Source of the DNA: Anaerostipes sp. 992a
Lineage (GTDB): Bacteria; Bacillota; Clostridia; Lachnospirales; Lachnospiraceae
Assembly: GCF_001940245.1 (NCBI RefSeq)
Contig: NZ_MJIG01000004.1
Location: 930,001-994,000 of the forward strand
Length of the DNA stretch: 64,000 nt
Direction: 5' to 3'
Part shown: piece after piece, positions 44,937-54,734 of the stretch
Layout of the letters: each line of letters opens with the position of its first letter
Numbering within the stretch: position 1 is the first letter of the stretch
The notes under the pieces: model-generated
Told to the model about the DNA's origin: nothing
What the model saw: only the letters and a program-made list of their open reading frames with translations
Database searches by the model: none
Position numbers and translations under genes: made by a program

Positions 44937-47900
44937 TTAAAGCTTCTCCACACCTAAGATTACGTTTTCCCCATTGATGTTCCATTCTTTTGTGTATCCC
45001 TGCGCTTTTTCAAGCACGATTCGTTCACATAATACATCATTTTGAATCATTTGTCTATTTTTATCGATAATTTCGGCAATTTTCACACTGTTTTCCGCTG
45101 AAATCACGATTTTATCAGTAACTTCGAATCCTGCTTCCTTACGCATTGTCTGAATTTTGCTGATAATCTCACGCACAAATCCTTCTTCGATCAATTCTGC
45201 TGTCAGGTTGGTATCTAATACAACTGTCACATTCTTATCCTGTTCGGTCACATATCCTTCCATCTTGATCATCTGAATCAGTAAATCTTCTTCCAGAAGC
45301 TCGATGGTATCGCCATCTACCTCAAATACGATCTTACCATTGGCATCCAATTCTGCTTTTGCGGCATTCCCATCAATTTCAGAAAGATATTTGCGAATGC
45401 CATTTAATTTCTTACCGTATTTTGGTCCTACTGTACGTAACTGAGGCTTGAATTCATAAGTCGTAAATGCAGATACATCATCTTTAAATTCTACCTCTTT
45501 TACATTTAATTCATCTTCGATGATTTCCTTGTAGAACTGGGAAAGCTCAGAATCTGCTTTTACATACATCTTGCCAATTGGCTGTCTGTTCTTAATGTTA
45601 GAAGCATTACGGCATGCACGACCTAAGACAACAACCTTTAATACCATTTCCATATTTGCTTCTAATTCAGCATCTATCATAGATTCATCTACTGCAGGGA
45701 AATCGCATAAATGAATACTTTCTGGAGCCTGGCTGTCAATGCTTCTTACCAGGTTCTGATAAATTTCCTCTGTCATAAATGGAATCATCGGAGCTGCAGC
45801 CTTACATACGGTCACTAATGCTGTATAAAGTGTCATATATGCATTGATCTTATCCTGTGGCATTCCCTTCTGCCAGAAACGGTTACGGCTTCTTCTTACA
45901 TACCAGTTACTCATATCATCTACAAATTCCTGAAGAGCTCTTGCACTTTCTGGAATTCTATAATTGGACAGATTCTCATCTACTGCTTTTACAACTGTAT
46001 TTAACTTGGATAGTAACCACTTATCCATAACAGATAATTTATCATATTCCAAACTGTATTTAGAAGGATCGAATTCATCAATATTCGCATACAGTACGTA
46101 GAATGCATAAGTATTCCACAAAGTACCCATAAACTTACGCTGTCCTTCCATAACCGCTTTACCATGGAAACGGTTTGGCAGCCATGGAGCACTGTTGATA
46201 TAGAAATACCAGCGGATCGCATCTGCACCATACTGTTCTAATGCTTCAAATGGATCTACCGCATTTCCTTTGGATTTACTCATCTTCTGTCCATTTTCAT
46301 CCTGAACATGACCCAGAACGATAACGTTCTTATATGGAGCCTTATTAAAGATCAGAGTTGAGATTGCCAACAAGGAATAGAACCAACCTCTTGTCTGGTC
46401 AACTGCTTCGGAAATAAAATCTGCAGGGAACTGCTGTTCAAACAAGTCTTTATTTTCAAATGGATAATGATGCTGTGCAAATGGCATAGAACCAGAGTCA
46501 AACCAGCAGTCAATTACTTCTGGTACACGATGCATTTCCTTGCCACAATGTGGACATTTGATCGTAACTGCATCGATGTATGGTCTGTGAAGCTCAATAT
46601 CATCTGGACAGTTATCAGACATGGATTTTAATTCTTCAATAGATCCAATGGCATGCTGATGTCCGCATTCACACTCCCATACGTTAAGTGGTGTTCCCCA
46701 ATAGCGGTTACGGGAAATACCCCAATCCTGTACGTTCTCTAACCAGTCACCGAAACGTCCCTTTCCAATGCTTTCCGGAATCCAGTTGATCGTATTGTTA
46801 TTTCTGATCAGATCTTCTTTTACATCTGTCATCTTAATGAACCAGGACTCACGAGCATAATAGATCAGTGGTGTATCACATCTCCAGCAATGAGGATAGC
46901 TGTGCTCAAACTTTGGAGCATCAAACAATAATCCTCTGTCCTCTAAATCCTGTAAGATAGGCATATCTGCCTTCTTGCAGAAAGTTCCTGCCCAAGGAGT
47001 TTCTGCTGTCATTTCACCCTTACCGTCTACCAGCTGAACAAATGGAAGATCATATGCTCTTCCTACCTTGCTATCGTCTTCACCAAATGCAGGAGCAATA
47101 TGAACCACTCCAGTACCATCGGTTAATGTTACATAGCTGTCACAGGTTACATAGAATGCCTTTTTCTTTGGAGATACAAAATCAAATAATGGCTCATATT
47201 CTTTATATTCCAGATCCTTACCTGTATAGGATTCTAAGATCTGCGCATCTTCTCCCAATACTTTTTCTACCAGAGCTTCTGCCATGTAGTAAGTATATTC
47301 ATCCTTCTTCACTTTTACATAAGTTTCTACCGGATTTACACACAGTGCCACGTTAGAAGGCAATGTCCAAGGAGTTGTGGTCCATGCCAGAATATAAGCG
47401 TCTTCTCCCTTCACTTTAAAACGTACCACTGCAGAACGTTCTTTTACATCCTTATATCCCTGCGCAACTTCATGGCTGGATAATGGAGTTCCACATCTTG
47501 GGCAGTAAGGAACGATCTTATAGCCTTTGTATAATAAACCTTTGTCCCAAATCTGCTTTAATGCCCACCATTCAGATTCAATGAAGTTATTGTCGTATGT
47601 GACATATGGGTGGTCCATATCTGCCCAGAAACCAACGGTTCCTGAGAAATCTTCCCACATTCCTTTGTACTTCCATACGCTCTCTTTACAATGATCGATG
47701 AATGGTTCCAGACCGTATTCTTCAATCTGTTCCTTTCCATCTAAGCCAAGCATCTTTTCTACTTCCAATTCTACTGGAAGACCGTGCGTATCCCATCCTG
47801 CCTTACGAGGAACCATATTCCCTTTCATTGTCTGGAAACGTGGGATCATATCCTTGATAACACGAGTCAATACGTGTCCGATATGTGGTTTTCCATTTGC

Positions 47901-48050
47901 AGTTGGAGGTCCATCATAGAATGTATAGCTAGGACTTCCTTCTCTTAATTCAATACTCTTTTCGAAAATATGATTTTCATTCCAAAACTTTTCTGTCTGC
48001 TTTTCTCTTTCTACAAAATTCAAGTCTGGGCTGACTTTCTTGTACAGCAT
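44937..48050 (-). CDS. ileS: Isoleucyl-tRNA synthetase
   Basis: This 1037-aa class I synthetase has the HIGH motif as HIGH in GKPHIGHVLT, KMSKSKGN, a CP1 editing domain ('AWTTTPWTLPSN') and the zinc and anticodon-binding C-terminal parts. It is the eukaryote-like long form (IleRS type 2) by its length and its 'FYDGPPTANGKPHIGH' and 'WDTHGLPVE' motifs; this type is often less sensitive to mupirocin. An isoleucine T-box precedes it. Confidence 0.97.
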   Translation of the reverse strand: MLYKKVSPDLNFVEREKQTEKFWNENHIFEKSIELREGSPSYTFYDGPPTANGKPHIGHVLTRVIKDMIPRFQTMKGNMVPRKAGWDTHGLPVELEVEKMLGLDGKEQIEEYGLEPFIDHCKESVWKYKGMWEDFSGTVGFWADMDHPYVTYDNNFIESEWWALKQIWDKGLLYKGYKIVPYCPRCGTPLSSHEVAQGYKDVKERSAVVRFKVKGEDAYILAWTTTPWTLPSNVALCVNPVETYVKVKKDEYTYYMAEALVEKVLGEDAQILESYTGKDLEYKEYEPLFDFVSPKKKAFYVTCDSYVTLTDGTGVVHIAPAFGEDDSKVGRAYDLPFVQLVDGKGEMTAETPWAGTFCKKADMPILQDLEDRGLLFDAPKFEHSYPHCWRCDTPLIYYARESWFIKMTDVKEDLIRNNNTINWIPESIGKGRFGDWLENVQDWGISRNRYWGTPLNVWECECGHQHAIGSIEELKSMSDNCPDDIELHRPYIDAVTIKCPHCGKEMHRVPEVIDCWFDSGSMPFAQHHYPFENKDLFEQQFPADFISEAVDQTRGWFYSLLAISTLIFNKAPYKNVIVLGHVQDENGQKMSKSKGNAVDPFEALEQYGADAIRWYFYINSAPWLPNRFHGKAVMEGQRKFMGTLWNTYAFYVLYANIDEFDPSKYSLEYDKLSVMDKWLLSKLNTVVKAVDENLSNYRIPESARALQEFVDDMSNWYVRRSRNRFWQKGMPQDKINAYMTLYTALVTVCKAAAPMIPFMTEEIYQNLVRSIDSQAPESIHLCDFPAVDESMIDAELEANMEMVLKVVVLGRACRNASNIKNRQPIGKMYVKADSELSQFYKEIIEDELNVKEVEFKDDVSAFTTYEFKPQLRTVGPKYGKKLNGIRKYLSEIDGNAAKAELDANGKIVFEVDGDTIELLEEDLLIQMIKMEGYVTEQDKNVTVVLDTNLTAELIEEGFVREIISKIQTMRKEAGFEVTDKIVISAENSVKIAEIIDKNRQMIQNDVLCERIVLEKAQGYTKEWNINGENVILGVEKL

Positions 48051-48116
48051 ATTTTTGCCTCCTCTTATATCTTGTTACAATTTATGAACTATTGGTTTTC
48101 ATTTAAAAAATAAAAA

Positions 48117-48139
48117 AGAATCCTGTTCTGCAGGATTCT
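48117..48139 (-). terminator. Second terminator-like hairpin just upstream of ileS
   Basis: A 9-bp perfect stem (48117-48125 and 48131-48139) is followed on the minus strand by TTTTTTATTTTTT. It is about 65 nt before the ileS start and separate from the T-box terminator. Confidence 0.65.
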
Positions 48140-48143
48140 ACGC

Positions 48144-48185
48144 CTGCGGCGGGTCGCTCTTGCGACATCTTCCTATCCGCCGCAG
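48144..48185. repeat. GC-rich nested hairpin in the ileS leader
   Basis: Outer arms CTGCGGCGG (48144-48152) and CCGCCGCAG (48177-48185) enclose a second perfect hairpin GTCGC/GCGAC (48153-48157, 48162-48166). Base composition differs sharply from the AT-rich leader. It may be a small inserted repeat. Confidence 0.65.
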
Positions 48186-48240
48186 TGCGATCCTCACGGA
48201 GTGTTTTTATGGAATAGGAAAAGAAATTTCCTATTTCATA

Positions 48241-48476
48241 AAAAAAGCTTCCATCCTGCAAACAGGATGAAAGCTCTATAAACTATCATTATACCACCTA
48301 TTTCACATACTATCATATGTTATCCATATAACGGTGGATACCGTCCAATCCTACTTACGTTCAGATTGGCAACTAGGGAGTGATATTCACCAATCTTGTA
48401 CTGGTACCGGTCTTGCACCATCACCGGCTCGCTACATACGTTCCAAAAAAGGCTACTGTCTCCGTCAACGCTTTTC
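48241..48476 (-). ncRNA. T-box riboswitch, isoleucine-specific
   Basis: The leader has the T-box order: Stem I with the distal 'CGGTGATGGTGCAAGACCG' type loop, a specifier loop reading GTGAATATCACTCC with codon AUC (plus-strand 48382-48384), the T-box core TAGGTGGTAT (48300-48291), and a terminator stem (48276-48246, then TTTTTT). AUC fits the downstream ileS. Uncharged isoleucine tRNA would favour the antiterminator and allow ileS expression. Confidence 0.87.
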
Positions 48477-48495
48477 CTTTATGATTCACTTGGAT

Positions 48496-48524
48496 ATTCT
48501 ATTATAACCTGATAAAAATGTCAA
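48496..48524 (-). promoter_or_regulatory. Promoter of the T-box/ileS transcript
   Basis: TTGACA (48524-48519), a 17-bp gap and TAGAAT (48501-48496) on the minus strand, just upstream of Stem I. Confidence 0.65.
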
Positions 48525-48584
48525 GTAACATCCACTTTTTCTGGCAAATTTTGTGCCAATGCAGTATAAATAATTTCCATTCAT

Positions 48585-49805
48585 TTACTTATAATTCCAA
48601 TAGATTACAATCTTATTTCTTTCTTCATCATCCAGATAGCTATATTTCACCTGTCGGACTCCATAACGATTTCCTAGAATTCTGGCTGCCTGCCGGATCA
48701 AATCGTCGAACAAAACCTCCCGTGCCTGTGTATAGAGCGAATTGCTGGCAAACTTAAAGGTAGTAGATTTCTCCTTTGTAAAAATCGTATCCTTCATAGC
48801 CTGTAAAAGCCCATCTTCATCCACCTGTGTATAATACATATGATTTACGACATAATAATTCCAGTCCATCTCCGTACAAGCTGGAAGAGAAACATCTCCC
48901 TCCGGCTTATGGGTCTTGAAAAGTTCTTCATCATTACAGCACATGTAATCGTAATTAATATTATCAATGTCTTCATTTTCTCCAGACTGAAACAGCGGAT
49001 CACCCCAGGTAGGATCTACATAATAATAATCTCCTTCACACCGGACCAGATTCCATCCATGGCTAACCTGAGAATCCCGAATCGTTCCTGTTACATAGGT
49101 ACAAAATACATCCAGCTTATTTAATAAGTACTGTGCTGCTTTTGCATAACCGGCACATACGGAACGCTTCTTTACAAATATACTATAGATGGTCTGATTG
49201 TATTCAGAGCCTTCTTCATAATCTACAGAATTTACAAGATATTCATATACATACAGAATTTTTTCGTAATCAGATGCAGAGGCATCGATTCCCATCAGAC
49301 ATGCATCTACCTCTGCATCAATTTCCCTCTGTTTCTCATTTCTCTCCTCCTGGTCGAAGATATATTCTGGCTTTATGATAACATAGGATGTCAGCCCCTG
49401 ATAAGACACAGACCGATAGCTGCTGTCACACCAGAAAATCTCCGGATGATCCTTAAGTATCCATTTATAAATCTTGTTTATATCATCGGAATCCAAATAA
49501 CTGATCCGAATCTTTTCTGATGAAGCCTCCATTCCTTGTAAAAGCTTGTCATACACTTTTTGCTCTTCTTTCGAAAGCTGTTCGTAATAGAACCTTTCTT
49601 TCCCGGCACCCTCTTGCTTTGTTTCACTTTGTACTGTTTCTTCGGTTCCCTCTTCTGCCGTAGTAGAAGCTTCCTTTTGTTCTTTTACGATTGTATCCTG
49701 GTGATGCATCTCAAGTCCGATCTGATCCAAAATCAATTTCCCGGCAAAGAAACATATCCCCATCATAAAAAGCACCACCACTGTTGTTAAACATCCATGT
49801 CTCAT
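48585..49805 (-). CDS. Membrane-anchored transglutaminase-like protein
   Basis: This 406-aa protein starts at 49805 (GGGAG site); the longer frame upstream matches nothing. It has one membrane helix (about 7-27), an acidic Thr/Glu linker, and a transglutaminase-like core with catalytic Cys217 (RSVCAGYAKA), His249 (VSHGWNLV) and Asp264 (YVDPTWGD). Such proteins in clostridia act outside the cell, as proteases or amide-forming enzymes, but the substrate is not predictable. It is divergent from the XRE regulator gene at 50018. Confidence 0.85.
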   Translation of the reverse strand: MRHGCLTTVVVLFMMGICFFAGKLILDQIGLEMHHQDTIVKEQKEASTTAEEGTEETVQSETKQEGAGKERFYYEQLSKEEQKVYDKLLQGMEASSEKIRISYLDSDDINKIYKWILKDHPEIFWCDSSYRSVSYQGLTSYVIIKPEYIFDQEERNEKQREIDAEVDACLMGIDASASDYEKILYVYEYLVNSVDYEEGSEYNQTIYSIFVKKRSVCAGYAKAAQYLLNKLDVFCTYVTGTIRDSQVSHGWNLVRCEGDYYYVDPTWGDPLFQSGENEDIDNINYDYMCCNDEELFKTHKPEGDVSLPACTEMDWNYYVVNHMYYTQVDEDGLLQAMKDTIFTKEKSTTFKFASNSLYTQAREVLFDDLIRQAARILGNRYGVRQVKYSYLDDEERNKIVIYWNYK

Positions 49806-49932
49806 ATTTATCTCCCTTTTATGTATTCCCCTTGAGCTCGTTCTATAAGCAAGTATATCAGTCCCATCCTGCAGATGCAACGAATTTCCTGCCGTTGCAA
49901 CCACCAGTTGCGTAATTTCTAAGGGCACTTGC

Positions 49933-49961
49933 TTGTTGCCATAAGCATAATTTACTATAAT
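49933..49961 (+). promoter_or_regulatory. Predicted promoter of the XRE regulator gene
   Basis: TTGTTG (49933-49938), a 17-bp gap and TATAAT (49956-49961), about 57 nt before the start at 50018. Confidence 0.55.
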
Positions 49962-50017
49962 AAAAGCAGAAAAAGAAAAAAGAATCAATCCATTCTTTTT
50001 ACGATAGGAGGATATTT

Positions 50018-51004
50018 ATGAACTTATCAGAAAAAATAATTACTTTAAGAAAACAAAAACATTGGTCTCAGGAAGAACTGGCTGAGAAATTAAATGTTTC
50101 CCGCCAGGCCGTTTCTAAATGGGAAAATGCTTCTTCCATTCCAGATCTGGATAAAATCATTCTTTTAAGTGAAATTTTTGGTGTCAGTGTGGATGATCTA
50201 ATTAAAGAAGATACCGAAGAGGTTTTATCTTTCTCCGATACCGAAAATATAAAAAATGATGCTTCCACCAGATTCGTTTCCATGGATGAGGCCAGTTCCT
50301 TTCTGCAGATGAAAGCAAAAACCGCCAAGCCTCTGTCTCTCGCCATTGCCATGTTGGTAATTTGTCCTGTTCCCCTGATTCTTCTGGGCGGACTTTCTGA
50401 ATACCATCTGATTTCTTGGTCTGATAATATGGCTGGCGGGATTGGCGTTGTCATTTTACTGTTTCTCGTTTTGATCAACGTAGCCATTATTATCTATATT
50501 GGAATGCTGTTAAAGAAATATGAATATCTGGAAACAGAAGATTTGACACTTCCATATGGCATTACTGAAACCGTGGAACAGAAAAAAATAGCATTTGATA
50601 ATACTCACCGTATTTGTACCGTTGCTGGAGTCTCTCTCTGCATCTTTAGTCCTATTCCGTTACTGACTGCAGCGGCATTTTCTTCCCCGGATATTATCTA
50701 TATTTTTTGTGTGGGTATCTTGCTGCTTCTTGTAGCATGTGCTGTTTATCTGTTTGTCTGGTCTGGTACGATCCATGGCTCTTATAACATGCTGCTCCAG
50801 ACAGACGATTATACAAAGAAGAAAAAAGCAGAAAATAAAAGAAATTCCTCTATCGGAGCAATCTACTGGTGCCTGATCACTGCCATCTATCTTGGAGTCA
50901 GTCTTTTTACCAACGCCTGGCATCGTACCTGGATCATATGGGCATGTGCAGGAGTTTTATGGGCAGCACTGTGCGGTATACTAAATTTACTGCAAAAAAA
51001 CTGA
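50018..51004 (+). CDS. XRE-family regulator with C-terminal membrane domain
   Basis: This 328-aa protein has an N-terminal helix-turn-helix (about 5-60, 'EELAEKLNVSRQAVSKWENASSIPDLDKI') followed by about five hydrophobic helices in two groups (about 108-170 and 205-325). Membrane-tied XRE regulators of this form are common in Firmicutes and usually act on neighbouring genes; the signal is unknown. AGGAGG precedes the start. Confidence 0.88.
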   Translation: MNLSEKIITLRKQKHWSQEELAEKLNVSRQAVSKWENASSIPDLDKIILLSEIFGVSVDDLIKEDTEEVLSFSDTENIKNDASTRFVSMDEASSFLQMKAKTAKPLSLAIAMLVICPVPLILLGGLSEYHLISWSDNMAGGIGVVILLFLVLINVAIIIYIGMLLKKYEYLETEDLTLPYGITETVEQKKIAFDNTHRICTVAGVSLCIFSPIPLLTAAAFSSPDIIYIFCVGILLLLVACAVYLFVWSGTIHGSYNMLLQTDDYTKKKKAENKRNSSIGAIYWCLITAIYLGVSLFTNAWHRTWIIWACAGVLWAALCGILNLLQKN

Positions 51005-51042
51005 CACTATTTTATTGAAACTGCTGAAGAGAAGAGACCAAA

Positions 51043-51162
51043 ATTGTAACTACTGGCGATACCTTACTAAAACAGAATGGTATCCAGCATGGATGTAAGT
51101 GCTTAGAAGCCGGTAAACTTTTGGATATCTTCACTCCTATGCGGGAAGATTTTGTCAAATAA
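51043..51162 (+). pseudogene. Remnant of a cupin-domain protein (C-terminal end only)
   Basis: A 39-codon open stretch ending in TAA reads TTGDTLLKQNGIQHG, then CLEAGKLLDIFTPMREDFV. This is the second half of a cupin barrel (GD...HG...LE...D.F.P.R.DF). No start codon or first half is present upstream; the XRE gene ends 39 nt before. It is therefore a decayed fragment. Confidence 0.6.
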
Positions 51163-51239
51163 ATGCGGGTTTCTTTGACTATGGGATAGTGAGTGAGAAC
51201 GAAATCATTCCGGTCAGCAATCAGGCTACGGAGCTTCCA

Positions 51240-51790
51240 AATCTGATACATGTTTTCTCTTGTTCTACACCATGACAGACGAAAATCTTATCCCTCGTCC
51301 AGGGACAAATGGCTATGTAAGCAAGCTTCCAGCCATTTGTCCTTATGGACGACCAAAAGCATCGCTTTTGGTAAAGATTTTCTGCCTGAGAAAACATGTA
51401 AGCTCCTCCGCAGATTGCTTTACCGGAATGGTTTCGTTCTTTGTAGTGTATTGGCTTCTCCCGTATTCATATGGAGAAACGGAACATGGAAAAGAAGAAA
51501 ACTTCTCCGAAAGCGACATATGCGGAATGTTAGAACAACCTGTTGGCTGGATTCTATCACCAGAACTGCTTCAGGCATCGAAGATGACTGTTTTCCATAG
51601 GACAGTTGGTAGGGAAGTTTACTTACCTTTCCAACTGTTATGGAAAAAAGGAATGCAGTTCGTCTTGTACCATGCCAAGCCCGACTAGCGGAGCGGATTA
51701 GGGTTTGGCTCGGGGTAAATCCAGACAGCTTTGGTTGTTCTTACGTTCTGGCATCCTGGGCGCAGGAGGAGAAATTTTCTTCTTCATTTA
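51240..51790. other. Non-coding, hairpin-rich stretch
   Basis: After the cupin remnant the gap up to 51816 holds several inverted repeats: GGACAAATGGCT with AGCCATTTGTCC (about 51301-51345), ACCAAAAGC with GCTTTTGGT (about 51353-51373), and CCATAGGACAGTTGG with CCAACTGTTATGG (about 51595-51645). The last ~130 bp are GC-rich. Overlapping open frames of 117-143 codons exist on the plus strand, but they have no ribosome site and no recognisable domain. It may be a family of repeated elements or a structured RNA. Confidence 0.45.
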
Positions 51791-51816
51791 GTCCACAAAA
51801 CCCGTATTTATTATAC

Positions 51817-52701
51817 CTATTTTATCATCTTCCTCATATCCTCCGGCACCTCAGCTACAAATTCCATTTCTTTTCCTGTGATAGGATGTGGAAACCAGAT
51901 ACGATAGGAATGCAGTGCCTGTCTTCCAATGTGGGTAAAATCAGGATAATACAGAAAATCTCCTGGAAGCGGATGCCCAATATGCTTCATATGCACTCGA
52001 ATCTGATGAGTCCTTCCCGTTTCCAGTTGAATCGAAACATAAGAATATCCACCTCCATATCCAATTCTTTGATAATGAGTCACCGCCCTCTGACCATGGT
52101 AAGTATCCACCATCCGTTCAATAATCGAATCCGGCTTTCTGCCAATGGGTGCAGTAATGGTACCTTTTTCCGGAAGTTTTCCACATACCACCGCCCGATA
52201 CTCTCTATGTAATCCACCTTCTTTTACACATTTCGACAATATGGCCCCGCTTAACATATGCTTTGCCAATAAAACCAGGCCGCTGGTATCCCGATCCAGA
52301 CGATTCATACAGCGAAATACATATGCAATCCCCTGTCTATGATAATAGCCTGCAATTCGATTGGCCAGCGTACCATTCCGATGGTTGATGGATGGATGAA
52401 CCGGAAGTCTGGCCGGCTTATTTACTACCAGAATATCCTCATCCTCATAGACGATAGACAATTCCCCCTCTTCCGGAACAATTCCAGGAGAGGGTTGATC
52501 CTCCACAAGAATGACTTTCAGAACATCTCCTACCTTCACATTGAGATTAGTAAAGGCAGGAGTATCGTTTAATAAAATCTGATTGGGTGCTTTCTTTAAA
52601 GCAGCAATCACCTTTTTGGAATACCCATGTTCCTTTAGAATTTTTTCAATGGGCTTTCCATCGCTTTCATTTTTTATTCTGTAACTGATTGTTCGTTTCA
52701 T
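51817..52701 (-). CDS. RluA-family RNA pseudouridine synthase
   Basis: This 294-aa enzyme has an N-terminal S4-like RNA-binding part (about 15-85) and the RluA catalytic core with catalytic Asp in NRLDRDTSGLVLLAK and 'TGRTHQIRVHMKHIGHPLPGD'. It modifies uridines of rRNA or tRNA; which RluA subgroup is not certain. It overlaps the membrane-protein gene upstream by 35 nt. Confidence 0.92.
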   Translation of the reverse strand: MKRTISYRIKNESDGKPIEKILKEHGYSKKVIAALKKAPNQILLNDTPAFTNLNVKVGDVLKVILVEDQPSPGIVPEEGELSIVYEDEDILVVNKPARLPVHPSINHRNGTLANRIAGYYHRQGIAYVFRCMNRLDRDTSGLVLLAKHMLSGAILSKCVKEGGLHREYRAVVCGKLPEKGTITAPIGRKPDSIIERMVDTYHGQRAVTHYQRIGYGGGYSYVSIQLETGRTHQIRVHMKHIGHPLPGDFLYYPDFTHIGRQALHSYRIWFPHPITGKEMEFVAEVPEDMRKMIK

Positions 52702-53524
52702 AATTTTTTCTTTTCTTCACCAAATATATACCATAGATTGGGATGACACAAAATCCTGCTGCTATGACATAAGGTACCATCGTTTTTGACTCTTTGAATA
52801 CCACACCAGAGAATACTCCTTCCTCCGTCATAGCTTCCTCGTCTACTACCTGTCCTAACTTTCCTATAAAATCAGAGCATTCATAAACCTGTCCATTTTC
52901 AAATGGATATTCTTCAATTGCAGAAAAATATGGAATGATGTATTCTTTGCCAGAAGTAGTCTCAATATAAACAAAATTGGATTGATACATGGCTGCATGG
53001 ACAAATTTTACTTCTGTCACAGTTTCCCCAGAATCTATGATGCTATTCTTCACTTTTTCTAAAATCGTTTGGTTGCTTTCAAATAGGATATTGGTATTTT
53101 CTACATGACTTTCCCATCCATATAGGTTGAATCCATCCGTAGATTCTACATGAATACTGCCGGATTCTCCATCCACAGTCGTCATTGGAATATCGATATA
53201 AGATTCGTCAGAAATCATATTTTTTAGCTTACCCATATTCTGATAATCTGTAATCATGGTAGAATCAATGCTATAAATACGCTTTGCTTCTTCTAAATCA
53301 TAACTTGCAATTTCGTTGTTATCTACTTCTAAACTTCTGGATGTTCCATCCGAATGATGTTTCTCTTCCTCAATATTTTCTTGGATCTGCATCAGATTTT
53401 GCTGACTTAAAGACAATTCCTGTTCCAGAAGATCATTCAAATAATCGGCAGTCGCCATAACCTGTGCTTCCAATAACCATAGCATCATAGCAAAAACCGT
53501 ACCATATCTAATTATTTTTTTCAT
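52667..53524 (-). CDS. Exported membrane-anchored protein of unknown function
   Basis: This 285-aa protein has a signal peptide (about 1-26), an extracellular region of about 210 residues and a C-terminal membrane helix (about 248-268) with a short basic tail. No known domain is recognised. It lies at the end of the operon with a peptidase, a metzincin and a lipoprotein, so it may be part of the same surface system. GTG at 53533 is also possible; ATG at 53524 has the better spacing from GGAG. Confidence 0.7.
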   Translation of the reverse strand: MKKIIRYGTVFAMMLWLLEAQVMATADYLNDLLEQELSLSQQNLMQIQENIEEEKHHSDGTSRSLEVDNNEIASYDLEEAKRIYSIDSTMITDYQNMGKLKNMISDESYIDIPMTTVDGESGSIHVESTDGFNLYGWESHVENTNILFESNQTILEKVKNSIIDSGETVTEVKFVHAAMYQSNFVYIETTSGKEYIIPYFSAIEEYPFENGQVYECSDFIGKLGQVVDEEAMTEEGVFSGVVFKESKTMVPYVIAAGFCVIPIYGIYLVKKRKNYETNNQLQNKK

Positions 53525-53561
53525 AGTGCCCACTCCATTTCATTAACTTCAGTTATCAGAA

Positions 53562-54281
53562 CTACAATGAATCAGAATTCAGAACCTCAACAAGGACTGT
53601 ATTGGATGACTCTTGAATATAATTGATAGAAATATCACTTGAATCAACTTTAATCTCCTGTTTTTTCAATTCTGCTTTTTCCACACTGGAGTTTAGTAGT
53701 TCCTGTTTTTCGTTTTCAGTAACATCGCTCTCAAATTCAACTAGAGTTTTTACAGCAATTTCAAATTCATCGCCTTGCAACTGATTCACTTTATCGAACT
53801 CCACTTTTCCATTATTAGCACTGATAATTGAATAATCACCACTAGCCGTATCATTGCTTAAATATAAAATATATATCTGTCCTTTTTCTAGCTTTTCATA
53901 CCCCTCTATATGGATATAATTATTATCATGAATTGCTGCATTATCTATAATTGTCAGTTTATCACCTGACTGAAATTGATCAGCATTATCCCCTCCATAG
54001 ATCTCCAAAAGTTCTATATTTCTCAAACTATAAGCACTTGATATAGAATCAGTGTCTTCGGTATCCATTTCTATTACACTATTCTCTTTCGAAAGATCAT
54101 CCATAATTTTTGCTTTTACGATTAACTTAGAAGTCTCCTTCAGCTCTTGGTAATCAAATAGAATAAATTCTGACTGAATCGGAATATCTTTTAATTTAGC
54201 AACTGACTCACTCTTTCCACAAGAACACAGCATAAGCATGATACCAACCATAATTGTCATCACAAATACTTTCTTTTTCAT
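53562..54281 (-). CDS. Lipoprotein of unknown function
   Basis: This 239-aa protein has a lipoprotein signal with lipobox LCSC (Cys about 21). The rest is a soluble, acidic domain with mixed alpha/beta pattern and no recognised family. The ATG follows the metzincin stop codon directly (TAG-ATG), so translation is coupled. Confidence 0.75.
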   Translation of the reverse strand: MKKKVFVMTIMVGIMLMLCSCGKSESVAKLKDIPIQSEFILFDYQELKETSKLIVKAKIMDDLSKENSVIEMDTEDTDSISSAYSLRNIELLEIYGGDNADQFQSGDKLTIIDNAAIHDNNYIHIEGYEKLEKGQIYILYLSNDTASGDYSIISANNGKVEFDKVNQLQGDEFEIAVKTLVEFESDVTENEKQELLNSSVEKAELKKQEIKVDSSDISINYIQESSNTVLVEVLNSDSL

Positions 54282-54725
54282 CTATTTTCCCCATTTCTTT
54301 CTCAACTCATCTTTTTCATAACTGGATACTGCAGCATAACTTTTTAATCCTTGATGCATAATATGCTGTTTTTCGCTATGACTACAATGAGCCATACTGA
54401 AAGCATGACCTGCCTCATGAATTAATGTAGCATGTTTATTGACTGAACTTGCAGATGAATTTTTATATACCGAACATGTTGCTTTCCACCAACGATCATT
54501 AATTCCCAATTCACTCCCCTCTTTTGTAAAAAGAAATGTCTGTACCAGCAATCCCGCAAGAGGTGGTTTGGTTAAATTGTATCTTATTCTGAATCTTGAA
54601 TATTTGTAACTATCCCCTTCCTTCGTTAAATTTAAGTTACTTGAAAGAGCAGACCATTTTTTGGGATATGCAATCAACTTTTCCTTGATATCATTTTTAT
54701 CCACAACTATAATTAGATTATCCAT
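54282..54725 (-). CDS. Metzincin-type zinc metallopeptidase, possibly shortened
   Basis: This 147-aa protein has the zinc motif HEAGHAFSMAH (103-113), close to HExxHxxGxxH, and a Met-turn IMHQG (about 122), which together define metzincins (matrixin-like). It lacks a signal peptide and has no ribosome site before its ATG, although its neighbours are all exported. The true N-terminus may have been lost, or its translation may depend on the short frame just upstream (54735-54806). Peptidase activity is predicted from the motif. Confidence 0.75.
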   Translation of the reverse strand: MDNLIIVVDKNDIKEKLIAYPKKWSALSSNLNLTKEGDSYKYSRFRIRYNLTKPPLAGLLVQTFLFTKEGSELGINDRWWKATCSVYKNSSASSVNKHATLIHEAGHAFSMAHCSHSEKQHIMHQGLKSYAAVSSYEKDELRKKWGK

Positions 54726-54734
54726 ACATTACAG

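Noticed and set aside
51250-51688. Two overlapping plus-strand frames of 117 and 143 codons
   Set aside because: They overlap in different frames, have no ribosome site, and run through inverted repeats; composition is not protein-like.
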